From: a virus
Reading direction: 5' to 3' (one strand)
Virus record (IMG/VR): IMGVR_UViG_3300013307_000671
Coordinates: 1-64,000 of that record
Length of the DNA: 64,000 nt
Shown here piece by piece: positions 39,216 to 47,800 of the stretch (positions within the stretch are counted from its first letter, which is position 1; every line of letters begins with the position of its first letter). The translations under genes and the position numbers were made by a program. The notes below the pieces were generated by a model. The model made no database searches, was not told the DNA's origin, and saw nothing but the letters and a program-made list of their open reading frames with translations.

Positions 39216-39401
39216 TCATGCGTAATGGATATGGGAGTAAAGCATAATACCGCCCATTATTGCTATCATCATGTAGATCTTGGCAGCATTCTTAAACTCG
39301 CTGGACTTAACGGGATTTGACTCACAAACCATCCGAAATTGTCTGACGTTTAATACCGTCATCAGCAAACCGAATACAATAAATACAAAATATTGAATCA
39401 T
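39216..39401 (-). CDS. Two-helix membrane peptide (61 aa), paralogue of 39662
   Basis: Two hydrophobic helices (2-18 and 40-57) enclose CESNPVKSSEFKNAAK. The protein encoded at 39662 has the same plan and loop (DSHPVTSKDLRKEAS), so the two are duplicates flanking the gene at 39421. Function is unknown. Confidence 0.7.
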   Translation of the reverse strand: MIQYFVFIVFGLLMTVLNVRQFRMVCESNPVKSSEFKNAAKIYMMIAIMGGIMLYSHIHYA

Positions 39402-39420
39402 GCCTCACCTTTATCCAGCA

Positions 39421-39657
39421 TTACAGGCTTACACCATCAATACTGATTTCCAGATCAAACTCATCACTCAGAGCCTTGAGTGTTTCAGAAGCTGAGAGGT
39501 CAGAGCGATAAATATCATCAGGATCACCACCAAATGTGACTAACACCTCCTTACCATCGATTTCGCCTTGATAAGTGAAGCTATATTTGTAGTAGTTGCT
39601 GAAGAAAACTTCCGCATCGCAATGCTGCTCAATAAAAGCTGATTTACTCATTGACAT
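39421..39657 (-). CDS. Hypothetical acidic protein (78 aa)
   Basis: GGAGATGTC precedes the start. The product contains HCDAEVFFSNYYKYSFTYQG and FGGDPDDIYRSD and is acidic and soluble. It lies between two paralogous membrane peptides in one operon. No family is recognised. Confidence 0.65.
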   Translation of the reverse strand: MSMSKSAFIEQHCDAEVFFSNYYKYSFTYQGEIDGKEVLVTFGGDPDDIYRSDLSASETLKALSDEFDLEISIDGVSL

Positions 39658-39661
39658 CTCC

Positions 39662-39862
39662 TCATTTAGTTAATGATACAACACCGATTATAAAAATAAA
39701 ACAGATTACAGCAAATACTGAAAATTGGGAAGCTTCTTTTCTCAGATCCTTCGATGTTACAGGATGACTGTCTTTAAACATTTTTGACTGTTTAAATGCT
39801 AACAGCGCCATAAAAATACACACCAAAAGCACTACGCCCAACATCACTGTAAGAATATTCAT
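39662..39862 (-). CDS. Two-helix membrane peptide (66 aa), paralogue of 39216
   Basis: Helices at about 4-23 and 46-64 flank a hydrophilic loop with SHPVTSKDLRKEA. Topology and loop match the peptide at 39216. It follows the gene at 39873 by 10 nt. Confidence 0.7.
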   Translation of the reverse strand: MNILTVMLGVVLLVCIFMALLAFKQSKMFKDSHPVTSKDLRKEASQFSVFAVICFIFIIGVVSLTK

Positions 39863-39872
39863 ATAGAACGCC

Positions 39873-40097
39873 TTATTTGATTAAATCAACGTAGTCGCCA
39901 AACTCACGGTCAAATGTTTCGATAGCATTTTGATAATTGCCAGACATCATTTCTTTACGCAAAGCATCAGCTTTCCCTGCAGAAAAACCAAGCTGCTTAC
40001 CAAGCTTACGAGCATGTCCCATCAAAGCAAATACATTACCATCCGGCCCATGAAGGTCAATCGTTGGTTTTTCATTAGTGCGGGATTTGATAGCCAT
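39873..40097 (-). CDS. Hypothetical protein (74 aa)
   Basis: CTGGAGAATACA precedes the ATG (MAIKSRTNEKPTIDLHGPDG). The middle, NVFALMGHARKLGKQLGFSA, is helical, and an acidic C-terminus follows. From memory, a similar small protein with DLxGPxGNVFxLMGxA is found in various large phages with unknown role. It is first in the operon to 39216. Confidence 0.7.
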   Translation of the reverse strand: MAIKSRTNEKPTIDLHGPDGNVFALMGHARKLGKQLGFSAGKADALRKEMMSGNYQNAIETFDREFGDYVDLIK

Positions 40098-40133
40098 TGT
40101 ATTCTCCAGTAATTGTCTCAGTTCAGTCAAAAG

Positions 40134-40162
40134 AGTATAGCAAGTTATGACAACAAATACAA
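40134..40162 (-). promoter_or_regulatory. Promoter of the 39873-39216 operon
   Basis: TTGTAT and TATACT are separated by 17 bp, with AAAAAGC just upstream. Confidence 0.65.
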
Positions 40163-40168
40163 GCTTTT

Positions 40169-40390
40169 TTAATGCCCGTAGTTACATCCAATCATATACT
40201 CAACACCACCAATTATCAGCTTTTGATTGAATGATCCACAGCAACCATTTTCAATAGCGAGGTTAAAGGCAAACTCTTCATCTTCATTACCAACACGAGC
40301 AAAACGGAAGTTGTCCGCACACTCAAGATCTTCTCGCTCTATTGCCTCATTTAGCGCCTCACGGCAGGCACTCAACTCTTGCTCAGTCAT
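40169..40390 (-). CDS. Hypothetical protein (73 aa)
   Basis: AAAGGAGTGTCT precedes the ATG (MTEQELSACREAL). The product has an acidic helix, then FAFNLAIENGCCGSFNQKLIIGGVEYMIG. The CC pair and Gly-rich end are notable. Function is unknown. Confidence 0.65.
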   Translation of the reverse strand: MTEQELSACREALNEAIEREDLECADNFRFARVGNEDEEFAFNLAIENGCCGSFNQKLIIGGVEYMIGCNYGH

Positions 40391-40450
40391 AGACACTCCT
40401 TTTAAGTAAGGGTTTATTTTATCAAAATGTCAGATCAAAGACAACAAAAA

Positions 40451-40464
40451 AGAGCCGAAGCTCT
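40451..40464 (-). terminator. Terminator after the gene at 40472
   Basis: AGAGC-TTCG-GCTCT is followed by six T on the minus strand. Confidence 0.75.
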
Positions 40465-40471
40465 TTTTATT

Positions 40472-42316
40472 TTAGTGAGGCCTTGGGCCAGATGATTTTA
40501 GCCTCAGTGCGTTTTTAGCCGCTTTATTAACACACGCAACATTGAACTCACTCTTGTATTGGTATGTTCTTTTTTCGAAATCAACATGCCTTAAGGCATT
40601 GTCGTCAATCAAAGCAAACACATCCTTTACGCCTAAAGTATGTAAAGAAGCTGATTCATAGTTCATTGCTGAACGAGGATAGTTATGCTCATTTTTCAAT
40701 GCGCTATCAACCAACATTCTTTTTATCTTATCAGTATCTGCTGCTATCTCATCAGTACTGATAGCCTTTAGCATATTAGGATCATAAGCTTGACCTTTTT
40801 CATTGTCAAAGCCATAGATATTCATCTCCGGGAAGTTAGAAGCATCAAAGCCGACCATTGAGTTAAACTTTCGACTTAACGCATCGGTATGACCATTAGG
40901 AATATAGTCAAAATCAAACTTCATGCTCACCAAAACGTGATCATTTCCCAAGGCTTTAAGTTTATCTAGGGTAGCATTCAGCTCATTATTTCCTCTCTCC
41001 TTCATATCACTGATATTTACCATATATGCTTCGCCTAATACTACATCGCCCTGAGCATTCTCAGTTAATACGTGTGCTTCATTCTTTATCGCGTAATAGG
41101 GATGCTTAATCTCTTCTGAGCGAGTAAATCCCATACCTGCCCGAACTCCACAAAGAATCTCGTTAAGCTCATGCTTCATTAAAGAACGTTGTTGAATCAA
41201 ATTGCCTTCTTTATTTCTCATGCTCAACTGAATATCACAGTAGCGATCATCTCGCTCAAGCTGAACAATGTTTACCACTGCGCTATCCACATCATTGATT
41301 AAGCCATATTTCTCTCTCACAGGCTCACTAAGCTCTTTAACAATCAAACTGTATTCATCACCTGCCTGCGCTGTTATCTTGAAACCATAAACTTTTGACA
41401 CAACATTATGGATGTCAGCAATAGAAGTAAAAGCATATTCATTATTATGAACATTACCAATAAGACGGGCGCGGTTATAAATATTATCGTCATTTAACAA
41501 AAGCTCCATACTTTTAGGCTCAAGCACCATGTAGGAATTGCTAAACACTTTACTTTCTTCGATTCTACTCCAATCAGTTTCAATCGCGTGATTTAAGCGA
41601 CTCGCCATAACAGATTCAGCAATCAACGGCCTTCTCTCTTCAGCCGTTTTACACGCAACAATATTGCTATCAACACCTTCAAAAAAGAATGTGCCATACT
41701 CATCTGTCGCAAATAACTCAAGACTTGGGCTGTAATAAGGATCAAGGAAATATTTTTGATTTTTCACATTATTCGGTGAAAAGTTTTTGAGAGAACTCAT
41801 TTTTCTATCATCAGGATAACGCATAACCATGAGAATATGTTTAATGCCATACTCTTTCATTAGTTCTGCGTTCTTAAGGTAATCAGGATGCGCATTCTGA
41901 GACAGATTTAACAGGTAATCTTTTAAGGGAATACGATACACATCCCCATCCTTCATAGCAAAAAACCCCATCACTGCAGGCGAGCTAACGTCTCTTTTTG
42001 GGGCCTGCTCTCCTTTTGCTCTCACAACGCCTTCAACATTACTGATCAGATACAGCATATCTCTTTCATTAAACTTTAAGCCAGTACCATCAATAGGTTT
42101 ACCACTTTCGTTTAAAACGGTAGAAACTGGCTCAATAAAGTCGTTTTTCCTGTTGTATTTTTCGCCTTGTTTAAAATCAATACGCACTGTTTTAGCTTCA
42201 GGCACAGCATCAATTTCATCAATCCAGCCTTGATTCTCCGCAGCTTTCATCAGATCCCTCAGCTTAGCAATCCCGAATGAAAAACTATCGTTTGGACCTA
42301 TCATTTCTTTAGTCAT
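40472..42316 (-). CDS. Large tandem paralogue, member 2 (614 aa)
   Basis: It aligns along its length with the next gene. MTKEMIGPNDSFSF matches MSKLIIGPNDVFVV, DGDVYRIPLKDYLLNLSQ matches DGDVFHIPYNDFIEAMRR, and YGIKHILMVMRYPDDRKM matches YGVEHILFSFHYHDGRKN. VSMKFDFDYIPNGHTDALSRKFNS matches VAIKKDLPYKLNGRTDILTHKYNK, and ASLHTLGVKDVFALI matches ASIYSLGANDIFTLL. No membrane segment or known catalytic motif is visible. Size and conservation point to a structured, multi-domain protein, possibly virion-associated or injected. I do not recognise the family. Confidence 0.8.
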   Translation of the reverse strand: MTKEMIGPNDSFSFGIAKLRDLMKAAENQGWIDEIDAVPEAKTVRIDFKQGEKYNRKNDFIEPVSTVLNESGKPIDGTGLKFNERDMLYLISNVEGVVRAKGEQAPKRDVSSPAVMGFFAMKDGDVYRIPLKDYLLNLSQNAHPDYLKNAELMKEYGIKHILMVMRYPDDRKMSSLKNFSPNNVKNQKYFLDPYYSPSLELFATDEYGTFFFEGVDSNIVACKTAEERRPLIAESVMASRLNHAIETDWSRIEESKVFSNSYMVLEPKSMELLLNDDNIYNRARLIGNVHNNEYAFTSIADIHNVVSKVYGFKITAQAGDEYSLIVKELSEPVREKYGLINDVDSAVVNIVQLERDDRYCDIQLSMRNKEGNLIQQRSLMKHELNEILCGVRAGMGFTRSEEIKHPYYAIKNEAHVLTENAQGDVVLGEAYMVNISDMKERGNNELNATLDKLKALGNDHVLVSMKFDFDYIPNGHTDALSRKFNSMVGFDASNFPEMNIYGFDNEKGQAYDPNMLKAISTDEIAADTDKIKRMLVDSALKNEHNYPRSAMNYESASLHTLGVKDVFALIDDNALRHVDFEKRTYQYKSEFNVACVNKAAKNALRLKSSGPRPH

Positions 42317-42381
42317 TTTGCTTCCTTAATGTATTCTTTGATTTTAACATTATAACTGATTAGCTTAATCCTGTATACAAA

Positions 42382-42405
42382 AAAGCCACTGGTTAAAGTG
42401 GCTTT
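42382..42405 (-). terminator. Terminator after the gene at 42413
   Basis: AAAGCCAC-TTTAACCA-GTGGCTTT is followed by TTTGTATAC on the minus strand. Confidence 0.75.
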
Positions 42406-42412
42406 TTCTTTC

Positions 42413-44242
42413 TTAACGCATTCTTGGCCTAGAAGAAACCTCTTGATTTTCATTTAAATCTTGAGACAGTTCCTTTACACGTTCTTTACCGATGGCGCTT
42501 ACCATGTAAAGGTTAAACTCTGTCTTTTCACTGAAAAAACCAGTCCTGAAGCTTGATTTCATAAGCGGAGACTTATCTTTTAACAGCGTGAAGATATCAT
42601 TAGCGCCTAATGAATAAATACTGGCACTTTTCAGGCTTCTGTCATTAGTCGGGAAAACACTATCATCAGATTTTTCAGTCAGCGCCTGATTAGCCGCATC
42701 CTGATCTTTTAAAATAGATTCAACTGTCATAGATTTAAGAACAGCAGGATCATAGCCTTTACCTGTCTGATTATTAAACACATAAACATCCAGCTCAGGG
42801 AACTGCTCAAGGTTGAAATCCACTTCTTTGTTATACTTATGCGTTAAAATATCTGTCCTTCCATTAAGCTTGTAAGGCAAATCTTTTTTGATAGCCACTA
42901 ATACTTCGGTATTACCTAACGCTTTCACTTTTTCAAGCTGCTTATTGAGTCCAGCATTATTTAAAGCCTCAAGATCTGCCACATTGATTAAGTAGGGCTT
43001 GTCAAGGCTCACACCTGGAATCTGAGCGGAGAGTTTTTTATCCTGATTTTCTCTTCTTGAGATTAATATCTCAGGATTTTTCCTGTTGATTAAAACCTGA
43101 CCTTGACTTTGATCAGAAGAAGAAAGGATTTCATCAAATTCTCGAACCAGTAATGACGGCCCTTTCACTGATTTAACTCCACTCACAAAGCTCGTCTCAA
43201 TATTAAGGTATTTTGACTCTACACTATTAGCTTTTACGTCAACCAAAAGAATATTTACAGTATCATCAATATCGTATTTTTTCTTTATCTCATTACTCAG
43301 GCTAGATGCTAGAATATGATAACTATCCCCATCCTGAACAGTATATTTTCTACCTACAACTTTATTCACTAATGGGATAATTTCAGATGGGGAAGCATAG
43401 GCTCTTTCATCATTACTTACATTACCGACATGACTTAGATTACGTGCTAAATCATAATCATTAAAGAAACGGTCTATATTTAAATGACCCATACGAGAAT
43501 GGTTAAAACTAATGTCTTTATTATCCATTGCTTCAATATAATCACGATTCATTGTTTTAAGGCTATTAATGGTCTCAAACTCTCTTTGGCTTTCATCTTT
43601 AATTTTACTGTAGCCTTCATAAAAATAGCGACCCTGAGCACCTACTGCCCAAATATCAAACTCCATTGTGTAATACGGATTAATTTGGGACACCTTTTCT
43701 TCTTCAAATAAACCATATAACTTATTACCTGCATTCTTACGCCCATCATGGTAATGAAAGCTAAATAAGATATGCTCAACACCATATTCTTTCATACGTT
43801 CATATTTGGGAAGATAATGCTCATGTGAAATTCTTCTCATCGCCTCAATAAAATCATTATAAGGAATATGAAAAACATCTCCATCATGGAAAACGTCATA
43901 ATCTGTTTTCACAGCAGAATTTCTTGTTCTAAGCTTTTCACCATTATTAGGCAAGCCTTTAATATGCTCAACATTATTGAATTTGCCAATAAAACTGAGC
44001 ATATCATCAGGGCTGAGAGGCATCTCAGCATTTTCAATCTTGTTTTTATTTTGATCGAGAAACTCGTGACGCGGCTCGATAAAGCCTTTCTCAGTTTCTT
44101 CAAAGATAAGCTTAACGAACGTTGAGCCAGTCTCATCCAGCATTTCTACAGCGCGAGTAACTCCATTCTTCTCAGCCATTTCTCTGATTTCTGCAGTTTC
44201 AACCACAAACACATCATTAGGCCCAATAATCAACTTAGACAT
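42413..44242 (-). CDS. Large tandem paralogue, member 1 (609 aa)
   Basis: It is the upstream partner of the gene at 40472 and shares its ordered blocks (IGPNDVF at the start, DGDVFHIPYNDF near 120, YGVEHILFSFHY near 150, VGNVSNDERAYASPSEI near 280, LGNTEVLVAIKKDLPY near 455, YSLGANDIFTLL near 555). Each copy has its own terminator, so dosage may be set separately. It ends in a basic SSRPRMR tail. Function is unknown. Confidence 0.8.
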   Translation of the reverse strand: MSKLIIGPNDVFVVETAEIREMAEKNGVTRAVEMLDETGSTFVKLIFEETEKGFIEPRHEFLDQNKNKIENAEMPLSPDDMLSFIGKFNNVEHIKGLPNNGEKLRTRNSAVKTDYDVFHDGDVFHIPYNDFIEAMRRISHEHYLPKYERMKEYGVEHILFSFHYHDGRKNAGNKLYGLFEEEKVSQINPYYTMEFDIWAVGAQGRYFYEGYSKIKDESQREFETINSLKTMNRDYIEAMDNKDISFNHSRMGHLNIDRFFNDYDLARNLSHVGNVSNDERAYASPSEIIPLVNKVVGRKYTVQDGDSYHILASSLSNEIKKKYDIDDTVNILLVDVKANSVESKYLNIETSFVSGVKSVKGPSLLVREFDEILSSSDQSQGQVLINRKNPEILISRRENQDKKLSAQIPGVSLDKPYLINVADLEALNNAGLNKQLEKVKALGNTEVLVAIKKDLPYKLNGRTDILTHKYNKEVDFNLEQFPELDVYVFNNQTGKGYDPAVLKSMTVESILKDQDAANQALTEKSDDSVFPTNDRSLKSASIYSLGANDIFTLLKDKSPLMKSSFRTGFFSEKTEFNLYMVSAIGKERVKELSQDLNENQEVSSRPRMR

Positions 44243-44306
44243 TCCATCCCCTTAAAAGCATTTAGTATTTTCTTAGTATAGACGATTCTCCAAACATTGT
44301 ATACAA

Positions 44307-44328
44307 AAAGCTACCTTAAGGTAACTTT
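44307..44328 (-). terminator. Hairpin upstream of the 42413 gene
   Basis: AAAGTTACC-TTAA-GGTAGCTTT with flanking T-run lies after the gene at 44415 on the minus strand, about 85 nt downstream of its stop. Confidence 0.65.
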
Positions 44329-44414
44329 TTTGTCATCGCAACTATCTAATAACGTTTTTCTTTTCTCAATATAAACAATCCTTACCAATACAACATTTAT
44401 CTTTAACTGTATAT

Positions 44415-45620
44415 TTAAAGATCTTCTTTATCTATACCTTCAAGTATTATCCTGAAACTAGTTTCATTTAAAATTATTGAGCAATACGCATATCTTCTAT
44501 TATAACCATTTTTTAAATCGCATATTTTCAACTTAACATGCCTATATTCTTTACTTAATATCGAATTACCATTCGAATACAAATTTAAATTATACGATAA
44601 CTCGTCATTAAATATTCTATTAAATAACAGGTAAGCATCAGTATAACCTTTATCGCTGATGCTTATACTCATAGCTTCCTGATTTATTTTGCCATACGTT
44701 ATCTTTTTATCAAAAAAAACAATATCTTTGATTGTATTTTCAAACATCCATAAAGCTATCTTTTTTAAAACAGTATAAAACTCCCGCTCATTTACACTCA
44801 ATGTAAAATTATCCAGATTTATTTTATTAGCTTCCTTGATAACATCTATCAGGATGCTGTTATTAATATTATCGTTATTAGACAATAGCTTATTATGAAC
44901 ACTCCATCCTTTTAAACCAGCGCATTTTGAAATCTCATTCAGAATAGCATTATGCTTTAATGTTGGATTTTTTTCTTTTATTTTAAAACTTAACTCTTTA
45001 ATGCTATCTTTATTAATAAATAAATCATCGTTAAAATCATGTAATGATTTTATTTGCTTATGTAATATGAAAAACTCTGACAAATATTGAGGATGTTTTT
45101 TATTATCCGAATAACATTGCATTATATTAAAATAGATAGAGTAAATATTTTTATTAATGGTTATACTGAAAGAATAACGAATAAGATCGGTAAGGCATTT
45201 ATCTTGCTTTAAGTTATTAATACCTGTCATTCTTTCAGCATGAAATCCCACAGCAGAGAGGCTTATCGCAGCATGATTGTTCTTTACATTTACCGCTCTA
45301 CCTCTGGATATCATTATTAGTTCTTTGGGCTTGCTCTCATAGTCGCAGATTCCGTTCACTTCCATCTTATCCATTTCCATTATCAAAGAAACAAGAGAAA
45401 TGTAATCACACTTAGAGAGGAATTTGTTATATTTTAAGCATAATGAATCATTCTTCTTATGCGATATTTTTTGCATAAGCTCATTAAAATCAGAATAGCC
45501 TTTTATTTGTGAAACAATATTTTTTATATGATAGGAATCGACACCTGTTTTGATGGCAATATTTTCAGCAAAAGTTGAAATATCTTGAGGGATGTTCTTT
45601 AGTGTTTTATTTAATAGCAT
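44415..45620 (-). CDS. Hypothetical protein with GYxxxNEL-type repeats (401 aa)
   Basis: The protein carries IVSQIKGYSDFNELMQKISH near residue 35 and ISKCAGLKGWSVHNKLLSNN near 228. Both resemble the short 'A-x3-GYxxWxxL' helix motif of glyoxalase-superfamily-related plasmid and phage proteins. It is AT-richer and more Asn/Lys/Ile-rich than its neighbours, which suggests separate origin. The rest is alpha/beta without a recognisable active site. A perfect TTGACA promoter and a hairpin in the 5' leader precede it. Confidence 0.7.
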   Translation of the reverse strand: MLLNKTLKNIPQDISTFAENIAIKTGVDSYHIKNIVSQIKGYSDFNELMQKISHKKNDSLCLKYNKFLSKCDYISLVSLIMEMDKMEVNGICDYESKPKELIMISRGRAVNVKNNHAAISLSAVGFHAERMTGINNLKQDKCLTDLIRYSFSITINKNIYSIYFNIMQCYSDNKKHPQYLSEFFILHKQIKSLHDFNDDLFINKDSIKELSFKIKEKNPTLKHNAILNEISKCAGLKGWSVHNKLLSNNDNINNSILIDVIKEANKINLDNFTLSVNEREFYTVLKKIALWMFENTIKDIVFFDKKITYGKINQEAMSISISDKGYTDAYLLFNRIFNDELSYNLNLYSNGNSILSKEYRHVKLKICDLKNGYNRRYAYCSIILNETSFRIILEGIDKEDL

Positions 45621-45724
45621 AGCTTATCCTTATTATATTTATAATGAGTCCTCTCGTTGTCAAAAATACAATATGAATATTAAGTTTATGAAAGACGCTT
45701 AATCGCTATTAACCATAAATGAGA

Positions 45725-45747
45725 AGGGAAGGTTGCGAACCTTTCCA
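45725..45747 (-). promoter_or_regulatory. Leader hairpin before the gene at 44415
   Basis: GGAAAGGTT-CGC-AACCTTCCC lies just after the -10 box, so the transcript would begin with or near a stable stem, about 100 nt ahead of the start codon. It may protect the mRNA 5' end or attenuate. Confidence 0.5.
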
Positions 45748-45776
45748 AATATAATCGACATATTTTATTTTGTCAA
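45748..45776 (-). promoter_or_regulatory. Promoter of the gene at 44415
   Basis: TTGACA and TATATT are separated by 17 bp; this is one of the few exact consensus -35 boxes here. Confidence 0.75.
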
Positions 45777-45797
45777 AAATAACTGATGCTGCCATAT

Positions 45798-46100
45798 TTA
45801 CTCACTAGGAAGAGAGCCATGCTCAGCGAAGTGTTCAAGCAGAGGCAACAGCTTCTTCACCATTGATTGAGAGAGCATCATACGTGTATTTGACGCAATT
45901 TCCCCATCGCCTAACAGCTTTTTCAGATCAATATCTTTCCAACCTTCCTCGCCCAAATGCTTAATGCTAACATCATCACAGCCAAGCCAAATCAGCCCAC
46001 CATTATCCATAATGCTGCTTTCTTGAATGCTGCATTTCTCTCCCATCTTATCTTTAAACTCACTCAGTCGAAATCCTCTTTGCGATACTTTGCGTTTCAT
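45798..46100 (-). CDS. Conserved phage protein of CSIQESS/IWLGCD type (100 aa)
   Basis: GFRLSEFKDKMGEKCSIQESSIMDNGGLIWLGCDD and TRMMLSQSMVKKLLPLLEHFAEHGSLP match a small protein I recall from many phages and plasmids (pattern CSIQESSLA...IWLGCD...RMHLS...LLPLLQ). No function is known for that family. It is soluble and of normal family length. The start is the first ATG, with a basic MKRKVSQRGF. Confidence 0.8.
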   Translation of the reverse strand: MKRKVSQRGFRLSEFKDKMGEKCSIQESSIMDNGGLIWLGCDDVSIKHLGEEGWKDIDLKKLLGDGEIASNTRMMLSQSMVKKLLPLLEHFAEHGSLPSE

Positions 46101-46146
46101 ATTTTACCTTTTTTATTATTTAATAAAATCTCTCTTAAAAAAGAAA

Positions 46147-46167
46147 AGCTCCACCGAAGTGAGGCTC
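46147..46167 (-). terminator. Hairpin after the gene at 46173
   Basis: AGCCTCAC-TTCG-GTGGAGCT on the minus strand pairs with one bulge and is followed by TTTCTTTTTT. Confidence 0.7.
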
Positions 46168-46172
46168 TTATA

Positions 46173-46661
46173 TTACGATGCCAGAGGCATGAATGCGATT
46201 TTTGAAATAACCGCAATCTCATCGTCAGTCAAAACAAATGGCTCTTTATAAGCATCCACATGTTCAACAAGAACGCCTTTAAGACTTTCTACCACATTCG
46301 CCGGAGTCAAACGATTGTTTCGAACATGGTTATTACCTGAAACAATACGCTCATCTGCAACGAAAGTCACTACCGTACAGGTTCCGCGCAGACCCGGCTC
46401 GTTAAACTTCGCAGAAGGCAGATGCTTAATCATATCCAGTTCAGCAAACAGTTTTTCCATAGCCTCATCATTGCCGCCCTGAAGAACAACTTCTGTTTCA
46501 GCTTTGAATGCCCAATTATCAAAAAGCTCATTCGCCTGCTGGCAAAATTCCTTACTGACAAACTTTTTCCACAGATTACTCCCGCCATGATTAGACTGTG
46601 GGATCTGACTGCTACCGCGAATGTAAAAGTTTAATACTGTATAACGCTTAGAAGATTGCAT
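46173..46661 (-). CDS. Hypothetical protein (162 aa)
   Basis: ACAGGAGCAAATTT precedes the ATG (MQSSKRYTVLNFYIRGSS). The product contains FDNWAFKAETEVVLQGGNDEAMEKLF and RGTCTVVTFVADERIVSGNNHVRNNR, and ends with a helix and MPLAS. It is soluble. No family is recognised. It is a single-gene unit. Confidence 0.7.
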   Translation of the reverse strand: MQSSKRYTVLNFYIRGSSQIPQSNHGGSNLWKKFVSKEFCQQANELFDNWAFKAETEVVLQGGNDEAMEKLFAELDMIKHLPSAKFNEPGLRGTCTVVTFVADERIVSGNNHVRNNRLTPANVVESLKGVLVEHVDAYKEPFVLTDDEIAVISKIAFMPLAS

Positions 46662-46691
46662 AAATTTGCTCCTGTTTTTTCGATTTAAAAG

Positions 46692-46721
46692 ATTATACAG
46701 CAACTTACTGATAAAAGACAA
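46692..46721 (-). promoter_or_regulatory. Promoter of the gene at 46173
   Basis: TTGTCT and TATAAT are separated by 18 bp on the minus strand. Confidence 0.6.
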
Positions 46722-46748
46722 CAACTATTTTTAGGCATATCTTTATTT

Positions 46749-46777
46749 TTGACATATCCGTCATCTCAACGTAAAAT
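46749..46777 (+). promoter_or_regulatory. Promoter of the gene at 46801
   Basis: TTGACA and TAAAAT are 17 bp apart on the plus strand, just before the AGAGGG ribosome site. Confidence 0.7.
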
Positions 46778-46800
46778 ATCCTAAACAACAAGAGGGAAAA

Positions 46801-47211
46801 ATGAGTATTAACACAGACTATTATCGTATGATTGGCGTTTATATTTCTGGCGAAACATCTGACCTCTTCAAATTCTTATCTAAAAGAGGCATCACCTTTA
46901 CTGAAGAAGAAATGTATGAGATTGAAGACGGCTCTTTACACGAGGTTGTATCAAACAAACTTAGTCTTCATGATGACGTTTCGCTTGTAGATGTCGATGA
47001 CTACGCTGACTTTGTTATTGGTATCATTATCGAAGAGCGTTATATCTCCCGTGACGAGTTTGACGAAGATGGTTCTTTGTCTATATATTCTCAGACGATC
47101 ACATATTTTGATGAAGGTGAATATCTGGAAGAAAAAGCCAACATGGAAAAGTTATTTCCTAACGATCCAATAAATCACATAGAGTTCGTTTGCAATAGCG
47201 ACTTCTTTTAA
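46801..47211 (+). CDS. Hypothetical acidic protein (136 aa)
   Basis: AAGAGGGAAAA precedes the ATG. The product is very acidic (EEEMYEIEDGSLHEVV; VDVDDYADFV; DEFDEDGSL) with no membrane segment. Strongly acidic small phage proteins are often DNA mimics or inhibitors, which is only a possibility here. It has its own promoter and shares a terminator with the facing gene. Confidence 0.7.
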   Translation: MSINTDYYRMIGVYISGETSDLFKFLSKRGITFTEEEMYEIEDGSLHEVVSNKLSLHDDVSLVDVDDYADFVIGIIIEERYISRDEFDEDGSLSIYSQTITYFDEGEYLEEKANMEKLFPNDPINHIEFVCNSDFF

Positions 47212-47215
47212 ACAA

Positions 47216-47241
47216 AAAGCATAGCTTTGAGGCTATGCTTT
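47216..47241. terminator. Bidirectional terminator
   Basis: AAAGCATAGC-TTTGAG-GCTATGCTTT lies between converging genes. Confidence 0.85.
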
Positions 47242-47246
47242 ATCTT

Positions 47247-47477
47247 TTATGATCGTATAACACCTGATATCAGTGAAATAACTTTGGTTAACAAATAAAT
47301 CACTAACCAAAAAACCATCATGCCACTTGTTATGAAGAGAAACGCACCTGATACAAAACCAAATACGCCTGAGTGAACATAGTCGTTCAATCCAACGCCA
47401 AGCTTATAAATCAATATTACTATCAGCAAGTCTATAAACAATGCTATCTGAACGTATCTTTTGAAGTATTTTCTCAT
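47247..47477 (-). CDS. Small membrane protein (76 aa)
   Basis: AAAAGGAGGCGCG precedes the chosen ATG (MRKYFKRYVQIALFID). Hydrophobic helices span about 10-26 and 38-65. The N-terminus is basic, so it should face the cytoplasm. Function is unknown. Confidence 0.65.
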   Translation of the reverse strand: MRKYFKRYVQIALFIDLLIVILIYKLGVGLNDYVHSGVFGFVSGAFLFITSGMMVFWLVIYLLTKVISLISGVIRS

Positions 47478-47528
47478 CGCGCCTCCTTTTGTATTAAACA
47501 TACCAAGAGAAGGCGCATTGATCAAGTT

Positions 47529-47738
47529 TTATTTCCCCTGCTCTTCATATTTTAACTTTTTGGCATAACGCTCAGTCTTAATCTTTACACGCACCAGAGC
47601 ATTAAGGTTGGCCTGCGCTTCAATTACTGAGATATCGTAATCAGAAAACTCTTTCTTTACAGAATCCAGTTCTTTTTTGGCCTTGCGGACTTCTTTTTTT
47701 AACCATACCACTACGTCCATTACGCCTTCAGATTTCAT
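47529..47738 (-). CDS. Hypothetical coiled-coil protein (69 aa)
   Basis: AAAGAGGCTATAGCA precedes the ATG. The product is almost one long charged helix (WLKKEVRKAKKELDSVKKEF), likely a coiled coil. Its promoter is embedded in a 36-bp palindrome, so it may be specially controlled. Confidence 0.65.
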   Translation of the reverse strand: MKSEGVMDVVVWLKKEVRKAKKELDSVKKEFSDYDISVIEAQANLNALVRVKIKTERYAKKLKYEEQGK

Positions 47739-47754
47739 TGCTATAGCCTCTTTG

Positions 47755-47790
47755 TTAAAGTAGGCCTATTATATAATAGGCCTACTTTAA
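47755..47790. promoter_or_regulatory. 36-bp perfect palindrome over the promoter of the 47529 gene
   Basis: TTAAAGTAGGCCTATTAT and its exact reverse complement meet without a spacer. On the minus strand it contains TATAAT (47768-47773), with TTGTCA 18 bp further upstream at 47792-47797. It could be an operator for a dimeric repressor or a hairpin terminator for the gene at 47801. A palindrome this long without any mismatch is rare. Confidence 0.75.
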
Positions 47791-47800
47791 ATGACAACAT

